The notes under the pieces: model-generated
What the model was told of the DNA's origin: nothing
Database searches by the model: none
The model's input: the letters and a program-made list of their open reading frames with translations, nothing else
In this document: piece after piece, positions 16,201-26,012 of the stretch
Position numbering within the stretch: the first letter of the stretch is position 1
Layout of the letters: the number at the start of each line of letters is the position of its first letter
Translations under genes and position numbers: made by a program
Assembly: GCF_007115105.1 (NCBI RefSeq)
Contig: NZ_SULJ01000013.1
Location: forward strand, 1-64,000
DNA length: 64,000 nt
Origin: Clostridium sp. HBUAS56010
Lineage (GTDB): Bacteria; Bacillota; Clostridia; Lachnospirales; Lachnospiraceae
Reading direction: 5' to 3'

Positions 16201-16229
16201 ATGATAGCACCCTGCCTGTCCCTTGTCAA
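16201..16229 (-). promoter_or_regulatory. Promoter of the met operon and its leader peptide
   Basis: Minus strand -35 TTGACA (16224-16229), 17-base spacer, -10 TATCAT (16201-16206). No other good promoter lies between it and metN, and no SAM riboswitch or T-box signature was found in the roughly 240-base leader. Confidence 0.8.
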
Positions 16230-16296
16230 CTCAAAATTTATAATTATTCATATCTTTTTATTGGAAATAATACTTTGTATTTCTCTTTTCATACAT

Positions 16297-16340
16297 AAAA
16301 ATGTGCAGAGCCCCTTATTTTCAGGGTCCTGCACGTTTTT
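16297..16340. terminator. Bidirectional terminator
   Basis: GTGCAGAGCCC (16303-16313) pairs with GGGTCCTGCAC (16324-16334), one mismatch, flanked by AAAAA on the left and TTTTT on the right. It ends transcription of the LysM-GH18 gene on the minus strand and lies 70 bases upstream of the met promoter. Confidence 0.8.
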
Positions 16341-17486
16341 CTAATCTCCTATTTTCCGGATCTCAAACATCTGCTCAAGAAGAAGCCAGTTCGCCCGGAA
16401 AAACTGCATGATCTGCCAATACCCTGCTCCCGTAAGCCCGAACTCCTTAATCAGATCAAATTTGGCCTTATAACTTCTCACATCTTCAAACCACACCTCA
16501 TGCTCCACTCCATATTGCCAGTAACGGAAAAATGGAGTCATGGCAACTTCATCAAACTGAATCTCAGCACCATGATCAATGGCAATCTGAATCGCCTGCA
16601 GATTATTGATTGTGGTAGCACTGGTAACGCCCCTCTCAAAGGGGAGAGGCCAATCGTATCCATAATTTGGTATTCCCAGGCTGATCTTTTCCCTTGGAAT
16701 CTCTGTAAGTGCATATTCTACTACACGCCTTACCATATTAATGGGGGCTACCGCCATGGGAGGGCCATATGTATATCCCCACTCATAAGTCATTAAAATA
16801 ACCCGGTTTGCCGCTTCTCCCAAAAGCCCATAATTCACCCCTTCATACAAAAGCCCGGGCTGATCCGCAGACGTCTTTGGTGCCAGGGCTACGGACACCT
16901 GGTACCCAAACTGATTCATGATCTGGGTAGTTTTCCTTACAAATTCCGCAAAGCCCGCTCCATCCTCTGCCATAATATACTCAAAATCAATGTCCAGCCC
17001 CCCATATCCCTTCTCAAGCATTGTAAGTCCCAGGTTCCAGATAAGCCTTTGTTCTACCTGGGGATTATGGACTAAATTTGTAACCAGATTGTTGTTAAAC
17101 CTGCCATCCTCTCCAAGAGGTGTCAGAGTAAGAATCGGACGCACCCCCGTGTTCCATGCCCGTTCAATCATCCAGTTATCACTGACCATAGGAGGAACCA
17201 GTTCCCCTGTCTCCGTAAACCCATAGGAAAAAATATAAAGGTCTGTAAGATACGGGAGAGTATTGTCTAATGTATCCGATTGAATAAATGGATACGCATA
17301 CCCAAACACGTATAGGGGCGTTCTGTCCTCCGGAAGGCTGTCCCCGCCAATATACAGCGCCTGCCCCACTGCCAGACGGTATGGCGGACTGATCTGATTG
17401 TCATAAACCAGAGTTTCAACCGGGATGCCCTGGGACTGGGCAATGGAATCCACATTGTCGCCCGGTTTTACCACATATATTTTCAT
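16341..17486 (-). CDS. LysM and GH18 domain glycosidase (spore-lysin YaaH/SleL-like)
   Basis: 381 residues. One N-terminal LysM (residues 2-46, IYVVKPGDNVDSIAQSQG) for peptidoglycan binding, then a GH18 barrel with the catalytic motif LDIDFEY (D165, D167, E169). SleL/YaaH-type proteins cut muramic-delta-lactam cortex peptidoglycan during spore germination and usually have two LysM units; this one has one. No signal peptide, as is usual for spore-coat enzymes made in the mother cell. ATG with AAAGGA upstream. An inverted repeat, TTTACCA/TGGTAAA (17498-17515), lies just before the start. Transcribed alone. Confidence 0.85.
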   Translation of the reverse strand: MKIYVVKPGDNVDSIAQSQGIPVETLVYDNQISPPYRLAVGQALYIGGDSLPEDRTPLYVFGYAYPFIQSDTLDNTLPYLTDLYIFSYGFTETGELVPPMVSDNWMIERAWNTGVRPILTLTPLGEDGRFNNNLVTNLVHNPQVEQRLIWNLGLTMLEKGYGGLDIDFEYIMAEDGAGFAEFVRKTTQIMNQFGYQVSVALAPKTSADQPGLLYEGVNYGLLGEAANRVILMTYEWGYTYGPPMAVAPINMVRRVVEYALTEIPREKISLGIPNYGYDWPLPFERGVTSATTINNLQAIQIAIDHGAEIQFDEVAMTPFFRYWQYGVEHEVWFEDVRSYKAKFDLIKEFGLTGAGYWQIMQFFRANWLLLEQMFEIRKIGD

Positions 17487-17497
17487 AGAAGTATCCT

Positions 17498-17515
17498 TTT
17501 ACCAGAATTGGTAAA
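17498..17515. repeat. Short inverted repeat before the GH18 gene
   Basis: TTTACCA-GAAT-TGGTAAA, a perfect 7-bp dyad with a 4-base centre. It overlaps the ribosome-site region of the leftward GH18 gene and could act as an operator or as an RNA hairpin limiting translation. No evidence decides between these. Confidence 0.4.
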
Positions 17516-17608
17516 GTTTATGTGAAAAAGAGAAAAAACATGATAGTAAAGCCCCTAATTTCTGATATCTTTAGAAAAAAGTAAAGTGATTTTTCCTTGT
17601 CTTCGTTG

Positions 17609-17614
17609 TATAAT
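17609..17614 (+). promoter_or_regulatory. -10 box of the two-component operon
   Basis: TATAAT, 22 bases before the response-regulator start codon. No good -35 hexamer is seen at the expected distance, suggesting an activated promoter. Confidence 0.55.
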
Positions 17615-17635
17615 GGATAAAAAGGAGGGTTTCTT

Positions 17636-18331
17636 ATGCAGAATATTTTAGTATGTGATGACGATAAACAGATTGTAGAAGCCATTGATATATATTTAAC
17701 AGGAGAAGGCTTTCACGTTATAAAAGCTTATGACGGATTTGAAGCTCTGGAAATGATGGAAGAAAATGATATTGACTTAATGATTCTTGATGTGATGATG
17801 CCAGGGCTGGATGGAATCCGCACCACATTAAAGATCCGGGAGACAAGCAGTATTCCCATTATTATTCTCTCGGCAAAGTCTGAAGATACCGATAAAATTC
17901 TGGGTCTGAACATCGGCGCAGACGATTATATTACAAAACCATTTAATCCTCTGGAACTGGTGGCAAGAGTGAAATCCCAGCTTCGCCGGTATACCCAGCT
18001 TGGCAACATGAACCAGCAGCCGGCAGGTGCCGTTTATAAATGCGGCGGACTCTCCATCAACGATGATAACAAGGAAGTTCTGGTTGATGACGAACTCATC
18101 AAGCTGACGCCCATTGAATACAACATCCTTCTGCTGCTGGTTAAAAATGCAGGAAAGGTATTTTCCATTGATGAAATTTACGAACAGATCTGGAATGAGG
18201 AAGCCATCGGAGCCGACAATACGGTTGCGGTGCACATCCGCCACATCCGGGAGAAGATCGAGATTAATCCCAGAGAGCCACGCTACTTAAAAGTGGTATG
18301 GGGCGTTGGATATAAAATCGAAAAGCAATAG
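17636..18331 (+). CDS. OmpR-family response regulator
   Basis: 231 residues. Receiver domain with acidic pocket (CDDD, 7-10), phospho-acceptor Asp52 (MILDVMMPG) and conserved Lys near 104 (ITKPFNP), followed by a C-terminal winged helix (EYNILLLLVKNAGKVFSIDEIYEQIW; VAVHIRHIREKIE). It would be phosphorylated by the kinase encoded nine bases downstream and act as a DNA-binding regulator. AAAAGGAGG precedes ATG. Targets are unknown; nearby cell-wall genes (NlpC/P60 lipoprotein, GH18 protein) are candidates by location only. Confidence 0.92.
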   Translation: MQNILVCDDDKQIVEAIDIYLTGEGFHVIKAYDGFEALEMMEENDIDLMILDVMMPGLDGIRTTLKIRETSSIPIIILSAKSEDTDKILGLNIGADDYITKPFNPLELVARVKSQLRRYTQLGNMNQQPAGAVYKCGGLSINDDNKEVLVDDELIKLTPIEYNILLLLVKNAGKVFSIDEIYEQIWNEEAIGADNTVAVHIRHIREKIEINPREPRYLKVVWGVGYKIEKQ

Positions 18332-18339
18332 GAGACAAT

Positions 18340-20631
18340 ATGAAGAAACGAAAAGAGCGAACCGTCCTTTTGCATATCATCTTCGCTTTTCTTGTGGTGG
18401 TGGGCGTTACCATCATTTATAATAACCTCCATTACGGGGAAGGCATTGACTGGATTAATCACGAGACCTACGAGGATACGCCAGAGTTTACCCGGCAGCT
18501 GCGATCAGACATTAATGATATCTTTAACTATGTAAAATATAAAGAAGTATTTGAAACTGATGGAAAAATTGACTATTCAAAACCCATTGTCCGGGTTACA
18601 GAAGGGCCGGGAATGACCAGGGAATATACGGTCGATGAGATGGTCCGCAGAGCCAAGTCCCAGGGGTATTATCTGAACGAACAGTTTAAAGTCAGTGGAG
18701 GACACCCGTCCTCCGCCAGCGCTGAAAACCCGGATATACAGGTACAATACAGGGCATATGAACCGGATTTCGAAGCTACGGAGCCAGGACAGTCTTTTCT
18801 CAACATGGACCAGCTCTCCTACGAAGTCCTTACCCACCTTGGCAATTACTACTCCTTTTACTACCGCTTTATGCAAAATCCCAGTAACCTGAAATTCGAG
18901 ATACGCTATGAAAATACCAAAGAGGACTACAAGCTGTACCGGAATGCAACGGGGAAAAGTTTAAACGATTTCAAAGCAATGGGGAAATATCTATATGTGA
19001 CTGGAGAATCCTTATATGTGGATTCAAATCTTACCACAATTCCTAAGAATGTTTCTTCCCAGCTTGAGAAGATGAATCCATATAATAATGGCAACTACCA
19101 TATGACCATTGGTGTGGATACCTCATACCCCATTAACGACGCATATGCCCAGGCATCCGCCGCCTATAACCAGATGAGAATGTTATATATCTCAGGTATT
19201 GTAAGTCTTATGGTGGGGATTTCAGGAACAGGAGCCACACTTTATCTCCTTGTATCCTTAACCGGCTCTCCGGAAAACGGACCAAGCATGCCAAAGCCCC
19301 AACGCTTTGACCGGCTTCCTGCCGAAAGCTGTTTCCTGCTTTTCTCTGGGGGAGCCATCATCCTGCTTTTTCTGGCAGACAAGCTGTTTAACAAGATCAT
19401 TCATTTATTTTTAGCCTATGAACAGTGGTTTTACGGGGAACTGGTTATACAGGTCTTAATCTACTATGGCGCAGGACTTTTATTTGTCCTCAGTCTTTTA
19501 AAACGCTATAAGGCAGGAACGCTCTGGACCGGAAGTTTATTGTACCGCTGGAGAGGGAACCTGATTCTCTATATCAAGGGACACCGTTTTACCACCAGAA
19601 TCTTTCTTGCCTACCTGCTGTTTATTGTATTCAACATTGTTATGATCCTGGCGTTTTGCATTCTTCTTTTTACTTATCATGCTCTTGCCTCACGGCTTTT
19701 AATGGGTGCAATCGCCATAGTGCTTTTTGGTTTTAACTGCTGGGTATTCCATAAACTCTATTTGAATGCCTGGGAAACAGACCAGATCAATCAAGCGCTT
19801 ATACACATTTCCGAAGGGAATACTTCCTATAAGATCAATACTGATGAATTCTATGGAAAAGAACGGGAACTGGCTGAGAATATCAATCATATCAGCACAG
19901 GCCTGGAAGCAGCCCTTCAGGAAAAGGTACGAAGCGAGCGGCTGAAAACGGACTTAATCACCAATGTGTCCCACGATATTAAGACACCACTCACTTCTAT
20001 TATCAATTATGTAGACTTAATCAAGAGAGAGGGAATTAAAGATACCAAAATACAGGGATACTTAGAGGTTCTGGAACAAAAATCCCAGCGGTTGAAGACT
20101 CTGACAGAAGATCTGGTGGAAGCCTCCAAAGCAAGCTCTGGCAATCTGAAACTGGAGATCGCAAGCATTGACTTTGTTGAACTGATCCATCAGACAAATG
20201 GAGAATTTGAGGAAAAATTTTCACTTCGCAATCTGGAACTGGTCTCCAGCCTTCCTGATGATTCCTTTTTTATCGAAGCAGACGGACGGTATTTATGGCG
20301 GGTTCTGGAAAACCTCTATAATAACGCTTATAAATACGCCATGGAACACAGCCGGGTCTATGTGGATGTTTCCAGACAAGAACATGATGTGATCTTTACC
20401 ATGAAAAATATATCTGAAACCCCTTTAAACATTAACCCTGACGAACTGACGGAACGATTTGTACGGGGAGATGTCGCAAGAACCACAGAAGGCAGCGGTC
20501 TCGGAATTTCCATTGCCAAAAGTCTGACCGAACTTCAAGGCGGACAGTTTATGCTGTTTATTGATGGGGATTTATTTAAAGCATGTCTCACCTTTCCCGT
20601 GAAACAGCAAACAGAGGGAGAAAAAGCCTGA
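18340..20631 (+). CDS. Membrane sensor histidine kinase
   Basis: 763 residues, long for the class. A first transmembrane helix (about 9-27) is followed by a ~250-residue extracytoplasmic domain of no recognised family, then five or more transmembrane helices (about 284-465). The HisKA segment carries His545 in NVSHDIKTPLTS, and the ATPase domain has the N-box LENLYNNAYKYA and G-box GSGLGISIAKS. It probably senses an envelope signal and phosphorylates the regulator encoded upstream. AGGAG precedes ATG. The 3' end of the gene is part of its own terminator. Confidence 0.9.
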   Translation: MKKRKERTVLLHIIFAFLVVVGVTIIYNNLHYGEGIDWINHETYEDTPEFTRQLRSDINDIFNYVKYKEVFETDGKIDYSKPIVRVTEGPGMTREYTVDEMVRRAKSQGYYLNEQFKVSGGHPSSASAENPDIQVQYRAYEPDFEATEPGQSFLNMDQLSYEVLTHLGNYYSFYYRFMQNPSNLKFEIRYENTKEDYKLYRNATGKSLNDFKAMGKYLYVTGESLYVDSNLTTIPKNVSSQLEKMNPYNNGNYHMTIGVDTSYPINDAYAQASAAYNQMRMLYISGIVSLMVGISGTGATLYLLVSLTGSPENGPSMPKPQRFDRLPAESCFLLFSGGAIILLFLADKLFNKIIHLFLAYEQWFYGELVIQVLIYYGAGLLFVLSLLKRYKAGTLWTGSLLYRWRGNLILYIKGHRFTTRIFLAYLLFIVFNIVMILAFCILLFTYHALASRLLMGAIAIVLFGFNCWVFHKLYLNAWETDQINQALIHISEGNTSYKINTDEFYGKERELAENINHISTGLEAALQEKVRSERLKTDLITNVSHDIKTPLTSIINYVDLIKREGIKDTKIQGYLEVLEQKSQRLKTLTEDLVEASKASSGNLKLEIASIDFVELIHQTNGEFEEKFSLRNLELVSSLPDDSFFIEADGRYLWRVLENLYNNAYKYAMEHSRVYVDVSRQEHDVIFTMKNISETPLNINPDELTERFVRGDVARTTEGSGLGISIAKSLTELQGGQFMLFIDGDLFKACLTFPVKQQTEGEKA

Positions 20632-20660
20632 CCAACGGCTTTTCTCCCTCTGTTCTTTTA
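20613..20660 (+). terminator. Terminator of the two-component operon
   Basis: AGAGGGAGAAAAAGCC (20613-20628) pairs with GGCTTTTCTCCCTCT (20638-20652), then GTTCTTTTAT. The left arm overlaps the last codons of the kinase. Confidence 0.85.
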
Positions 20661-20677
20661 TTCACACACAATTTTAA

Positions 20678-22204
20678 TTAGCCAAATATTCTCCAGCCGC
20701 AGATAAAGTTCTTTTTCCACCAATTGCTTAAAGAACGTTCCACGACCTTTCCGTTACTGGAAGAAGCATCAATAACCCTTCCGCCTCCTGCAACAATTCC
20801 CACATGTCCTTTTACAACAATAATATCTCCAGCCTTTAAGCTTCCAAAATTACTGATTTTTGTATATTTCCCTACACTTCTCCAACCAGAAGACGTGATG
20901 TAACTCTGTCTTACTCCCGCCTGATTGAGACACCAGTAAATAAATCCAGAGCAGTCAAAAGAACCGGAGCCCTTGGCTCCCCATACATAAGGACGTCCAA
21001 GTTTTGACCTGGCAATGGACAAAAGACCATTCACACCAGAGCCGCCTTTTACAGTACCACCCTTGCCTCCGCTTCCCTTTCCGGAATCTTTTGATGCTGA
21101 AGAAGCACTCTTTATTCCGTTTCCTGACAGTTTTGCAAGAGTATTCTGCCCCACCGAACCATCTGGCGAAAGACCATTATTTCTCTGGAATGCCTTCACT
21201 GCATTCTCCGTCACTTCTCCATAGTAACCGGTCACATTGGAGGATGAGAGATATCCATACTTGTTCAGAAGCTGCTGGATTTTTGATACAGAATCTCCCT
21301 GCTCTCCCAGCCTCATTCCGTTAGGAGTTGCTTCTGAGCTGTTGAGTGCCACTCTGGTGGAAGGTCCCAGGTAACCGTCAACGACAAGGTCATTGCGTGC
21401 CTGGAACTGCTTCACTGCGGCTACAGTGTCATTTCCATATGCGCCGTCCGGAACAGAAATCAAATATCCCAGGTCTTTCAGACGCTGCTGGCTTGCCAGC
21501 ACCACATCACTCTTTTCTCCATAAGAAAGCATATTGGGTCTGACTTCCTCGCTGTAAAGAAGGTTCATGGTCTGACGCCCTACTTTTCCATCAATGTTTA
21601 ATCCATTGACTTCCTGCAGCTTCATTACCGCCGCCTCTGTCTCATCCCCAAAACTACCGGATACCTGTTCTGCAACTGCAAGGTATCCCAGCTCATATAG
21701 ACGAGTCTGAATTCTTGTAATGTCATCGCCCGATACGCCCTTTGCTACTGCGTAATACTTGGCAGACGGGGACATAATGGCTTCCAGCGTGGCAGAGCCT
21801 GCAATTCCATCCTGAGCCAGTTCATTCTGCCGCTGAAAGATCTTAATTGCAGCTTCCGTTACATTTCCAAAATACTGGGTCGGTTCATCGTTATCCATGA
21901 ATCCCAGGTCCATCAGACGTGCCTGGAGACTTGCCACTACCGGATGCTCCACACCGTTTCTCAGATATTCCGGAATGGGGTTTTCCTCCTGCTCCGGCAC
22001 ATCATCAAGCTTTGGAAGTAAATCGCCGCTCATAGAGAGCAGCGTTACAGAATGAAATTCTTTCTTTGCTTCGGAGACACTTGCCTCAGAAGCGGTTGCA
22101 GTATGGTTTTTCTCGTTGCCGCAGCCAGACAGGCAAACTGCGGTTACTGCTGCTATAAAAAAAGAGCGGACACAACGTCTTCTCCAACGTATTTTTATGT
22201 TCAT
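20678..22204 (-). CDS. Peptidoglycan-binding NlpC/P60 endopeptidase lipoprotein
   Basis: 508 residues. Signal peptide with lipobox CLSGC (Cys28), four PG_binding_1 repeats (about 83-143, 155-215, 225-287, 297-358), a Gly/Ser/Lys linker (365-392), and a C-terminal NlpC/P60 domain with catalytic Cys418 (FDCSGF) and His467 (GHVGI). Such enzymes cut the D-Glu to diamino-acid link in peptidoglycan stems. The protein should be membrane anchored on the outer face, with its repeats holding it to the wall. A TTG at 22207 gives one extra codon; ATG at 22204 is preferred, AAAGGA nine bases upstream. Confidence 0.9.
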   Translation of the reverse strand: MNIKIRWRRRCVRSFFIAAVTAVCLSGCGNEKNHTATASEASVSEAKKEFHSVTLLSMSGDLLPKLDDVPEQEENPIPEYLRNGVEHPVVASLQARLMDLGFMDNDEPTQYFGNVTEAAIKIFQRQNELAQDGIAGSATLEAIMSPSAKYYAVAKGVSGDDITRIQTRLYELGYLAVAEQVSGSFGDETEAAVMKLQEVNGLNIDGKVGRQTMNLLYSEEVRPNMLSYGEKSDVVLASQQRLKDLGYLISVPDGAYGNDTVAAVKQFQARNDLVVDGYLGPSTRVALNSSEATPNGMRLGEQGDSVSKIQQLLNKYGYLSSSNVTGYYGEVTENAVKAFQRNNGLSPDGSVGQNTLAKLSGNGIKSASSASKDSGKGSGGKGGTVKGGSGVNGLLSIARSKLGRPYVWGAKGSGSFDCSGFIYWCLNQAGVRQSYITSSGWRSVGKYTKISNFGSLKAGDIIVVKGHVGIVAGGGRVIDASSSNGKVVERSLSNWWKKNFICGWRIFG

Positions 22205-22282
22205 CAACCAGATTCCTTTCGTATGTAAAATCAGGTCTATTTTAGCACATTTTTGTCAGAAAGGGAAAGGGAATTTATCTCA

Positions 22283-22311
22283 TTGCACCAAAATCTCCCA
22301 TATGATATATT
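22283..22311 (+). promoter_or_regulatory. Promoter of the ZIP transporter gene
   Basis: -35 TTGCAC (22283-22288), 17-base spacer, -10 TATATT (22306-22311), about 55 bases before the ATG. Confidence 0.6.
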
Positions 22312-22365
22312 TATATAAATGATAAATTATATTAAAAACAAATTATTTTATAGGAGGGTTTGTCT

Positions 22366-23172
22366 ATGACACCTATTTTATGGGCCGCAGGCGGCACTGG
22401 TTTTACATTTTTAATGACTACATTAGGAGCTTCTGTGGTATTTTTCTTTCGGAAAGAAGTGAATCAGTCCGTTCAAAGAATATTTCTTGGATTTGCTGCT
22501 GGCGTTATGATTGCCGCTTCTGTCTGGTCCCTTTTAATACCAGCCATTGAAGAAGCGGAAGCAGCCGGTGGGATCGGCTGGATTCCGGCTGCAGGCGGTT
22601 TTGTGCTCGGAGTGGTCTTTTTAATCGTTTTAGACTCTCTGCTTCCTCACCTTCACCCGGATTTAAACAATCCAAAAGACAGCCAGACAGAAGGAATCTC
22701 CTCCACCTGGAAACGAACCACACTTCTTGTTATGGCAGTTACCCTTCACAACATTCCAGAAGGCATGGCTGTGGGGCTGGCATTCGCACTGGCAGCACAA
22801 CACGGAGATAATCCGGCACTTTATACCTCTGCCATGGCTCTTGCCATTGGAATCGGCATACAGAACTTTCCTGAGGGTGCCGCCATCTCTCTTCCATTGA
22901 GACAGGAAGGGCTTTCCACAAGGAAGGCATTTTTCAAGGGCAGCATGTCGGGAATTGTAGAGCCTGTTTTTGGAATCCTGACAGTTCTGATTGCCGGAAG
23001 CATTACTCCCCTCATGCCCTGGCTTTTGTCCTTTGCGGCAGGTGCCATGATGTATGTGGTGGTAGAAGAACTGATCCCGGAAGCTCACCTTGGGGAACAT
23101 TCCAACGCAGGCACACTTGGGGTTATGGGCGGCTTTCTGATTATGATGATCTTGGACGTTGCCTTAGGTTAA
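22366..23172 (+). CDS. ZIP-family divalent metal transporter
   Basis: 268 residues, about eight transmembrane helices. Two metal-site helices show the family motifs HNIPEGMAVG and QNFPEGAAIS; in the second the His of the more usual HNxPEG is Gln, a common variant in GufA-like ZIPs. A His-containing loop, LLPHLHPDLN (around 88-97), lies between helices 3 and 4. It likely imports Zn2+ or another divalent metal. TTG at 22360 also opens the frame, but ATG at 22366 has GGAGG at eight bases. Monocistronic. Confidence 0.9.
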   Translation: MTPILWAAGGTGFTFLMTTLGASVVFFFRKEVNQSVQRIFLGFAAGVMIAASVWSLLIPAIEEAEAAGGIGWIPAAGGFVLGVVFLIVLDSLLPHLHPDLNNPKDSQTEGISSTWKRTTLLVMAVTLHNIPEGMAVGLAFALAAQHGDNPALYTSAMALAIGIGIQNFPEGAAISLPLRQEGLSTRKAFFKGSMSGIVEPVFGILTVLIAGSITPLMPWLLSFAAGAMMYVVVEELIPEAHLGEHSNAGTLGVMGGFLIMMILDVALG

Positions 23173-23212
23173 AAAAAAGATATCCTGACAGTTACCTCAG
23201 GATATCTTTTTT
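23173..23212. terminator. Bidirectional terminator between the ZIP gene and atpC
   Basis: AAAAGATATCCTGA pairs with TCAGGATATCTTTT around an 8-base loop, with A- and T-runs on both sides. It serves the rightward ZIP gene and the leftward F-type ATPase operon, whose stops flank it directly. Confidence 0.9.
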
Positions 23213-23214
23213 AT

Positions 23215-23640
23215 TTATTTTCTTTCAGATCCCATCTTCTCTTTTGTACGCAGTCTGGCCAGTGATCTGGCTAAAGATGCCTCAAAATGAGAGTGTTCCT
23301 GAATGCTCTTGCTCTGCCTCAGTTGTTCCTCAGCTCTTTCCCTTGCTTCCTCCGCACGGCGTTCATCAATTTCTTCCGGACGCTCGGCTGTATCCACAAG
23401 GACAGTAACACGGTTGTTGATAATCTGGACAAATCCATTGCCAACTACACCACTGGTCCACTGGCCGTTCCCGTCAAGAATCCGCATCTCCCCGATGGAA
23501 ACAGCGATTACCATGTTTTCATGACGGGGAAGAACTGCTTTTTCACCATCCATAAGCGGAATGACGAGTTCCTGGCAGGAACCTTTATAAAACACTTTAT
23601 CGCTGGCAAGAACCTGAAGGAAAAATGTATTCGTACTCAC
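23215..23640 (-). CDS. atpC: F-type ATP synthase epsilon subunit
   Basis: 141 residues: N-terminal beta-sandwich (about 1-85, with GEKAVLPRHENMVIAV) and a C-terminal helical hairpin rich in Arg and Glu. It is the central-stalk subunit that can inhibit ATP hydrolysis. A TTG at 23655 opens the frame earlier, but GTG at 23640 is eight bases from GGAGG and gives the standard start. Last gene of the atp operon. Confidence 0.93.
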   Translation of the reverse strand: MSTNTFFLQVLASDKVFYKGSCQELVIPLMDGEKAVLPRHENMVIAVSIGEMRILDGNGQWTSGVVGNGFVQIINNRVTVLVDTAERPEEIDERRAEEARERAEEQLRQSKSIQEHSHFEASLARSLARLRTKEKMGSERK

Positions 23641-23656
23641 AGGCAGCACCTCCAAG

Positions 23657-25057
<1,401 letters not shown>

Positions 25058-25060
25058 TTA

Positions 25061-25084
25061 CTCACAGTCGTGAGGACTCCTCCT
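25061..25084 (-). promoter_or_regulatory. Hairpin-bridged ribosome binding site of atpD
   Basis: AGGAGG (25079-25084) is followed by a 5-bp hairpin with a GACT loop (25061-25074) and then nine bases to ATG 25051. Folding out the hairpin shortens the gap from 27 to 13 bases. Such bridged sites are known in phage T4; here it is an inference from sequence. Confidence 0.45.
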
Positions 25085-25112
25085 CTCTCAATTCGTTGAA
25101 AACACGATGAAG

Positions 25113-26009
25113 CTACGCTTTCTTCCTTTTTTTCTTCTGGGCTTTTGCCCCGCTGATTACCTCAGTAATTTCCTGAGTGATAGCTGCCTGACGTACACGG
25201 TTATAAGTAATTGCCAGTTCATCAAGCATATCCTGAGCACTGTTTGTGGCAGCCTGCATCGCCATCATACGGGAATTCTGCTCACTGGAATAAGACTCCA
25301 CCAGACCTCCATAGACGAATCCTGCCACATAATTTGGTACAATGGCATCAATAACAGCCTGTGGAGAAGGGCTCATGGTGATCTCCTCCAAATGTACATT
25401 GACCGGCACATTCTTTGTGATCTGTTTTTTTGGAATCGGAAGAAGCTGCTGAACCTCTGCTTCCATCTTCATGGCATTTGCCATTCTGGTGTAAATCATA
25501 TAAACCTCATCAAGCTTACCGGACAGGAAATAATCCACGATCTTTTCCTGAATGATTCTGGCACGGCTCATGTTGGGCTTCTGAACAGTATACCGGAAAT
25601 CCTGCTCCACCGGTATTCCCTTTTTTGTGAAATACTGCTGACCCAGCTCACCAACCACAAATAACATGGGGTTGCCGCCTTTATCAATCTGTTCCTGAGC
25701 CAGTTTAAATACATTATGATTATACGCACCCGCAAGTCCTTTATCCGCTGTTACCACGATATAACCGATCTTACGGTCTTCCTTTTTGATCTCCGGTCTT
25801 GTATCCAGATAAGGATCATTAATATCGGGAGTATGTCTGATAATTCTGGCAATGGTACTTTGCAGTGCATAAAAATAAGGTTCTGTATCAGCCAGGGTTT
25901 TCCTTGCCCTTTTCAGCTTTGACGAGGAAATGGTATACATCGCATTCGTTATCTTCATGGTGCTTTTGATGCTGTTCATTCTGCTTTGTATTTCTCTCGC
26001 ATTTGCCAT
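25113..26009 (-). CDS. atpG: F-type ATP synthase gamma subunit
   Basis: 298 residues. Conserved N-terminus AREIQSRMNSIKSTMKITNAM and C-terminus AITQEITEVISGA, the coiled coil forming the rotor shaft; VTADKGLAGAYN is in the middle. GGGTG six bases before ATG. The last nine residues are mostly Lys. It lies three bases after atpA. Confidence 0.96.
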   Translation of the reverse strand: MANAREIQSRMNSIKSTMKITNAMYTISSSKLKRARKTLADTEPYFYALQSTIARIIRHTPDINDPYLDTRPEIKKEDRKIGYIVVTADKGLAGAYNHNVFKLAQEQIDKGGNPMLFVVGELGQQYFTKKGIPVEQDFRYTVQKPNMSRARIIQEKIVDYFLSGKLDEVYMIYTRMANAMKMEAEVQQLLPIPKKQITKNVPVNVHLEEITMSPSPQAVIDAIVPNYVAGFVYGGLVESYSSEQNSRMMAMQAATNSAQDMLDELAITYNRVRQAAITQEITEVISGAKAQKKKRKKA

Positions 26010-26012
26010 ATC

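Noticed and set aside
15955-16230. SAM (S-box) riboswitch or methionine T-box before metN
   Set aside because: Looked for the S-box conserved core and the T-box AGGGTGGNACC motif on the minus strand; neither is present. The leader is explained better by a Met-rich peptide plus terminator.
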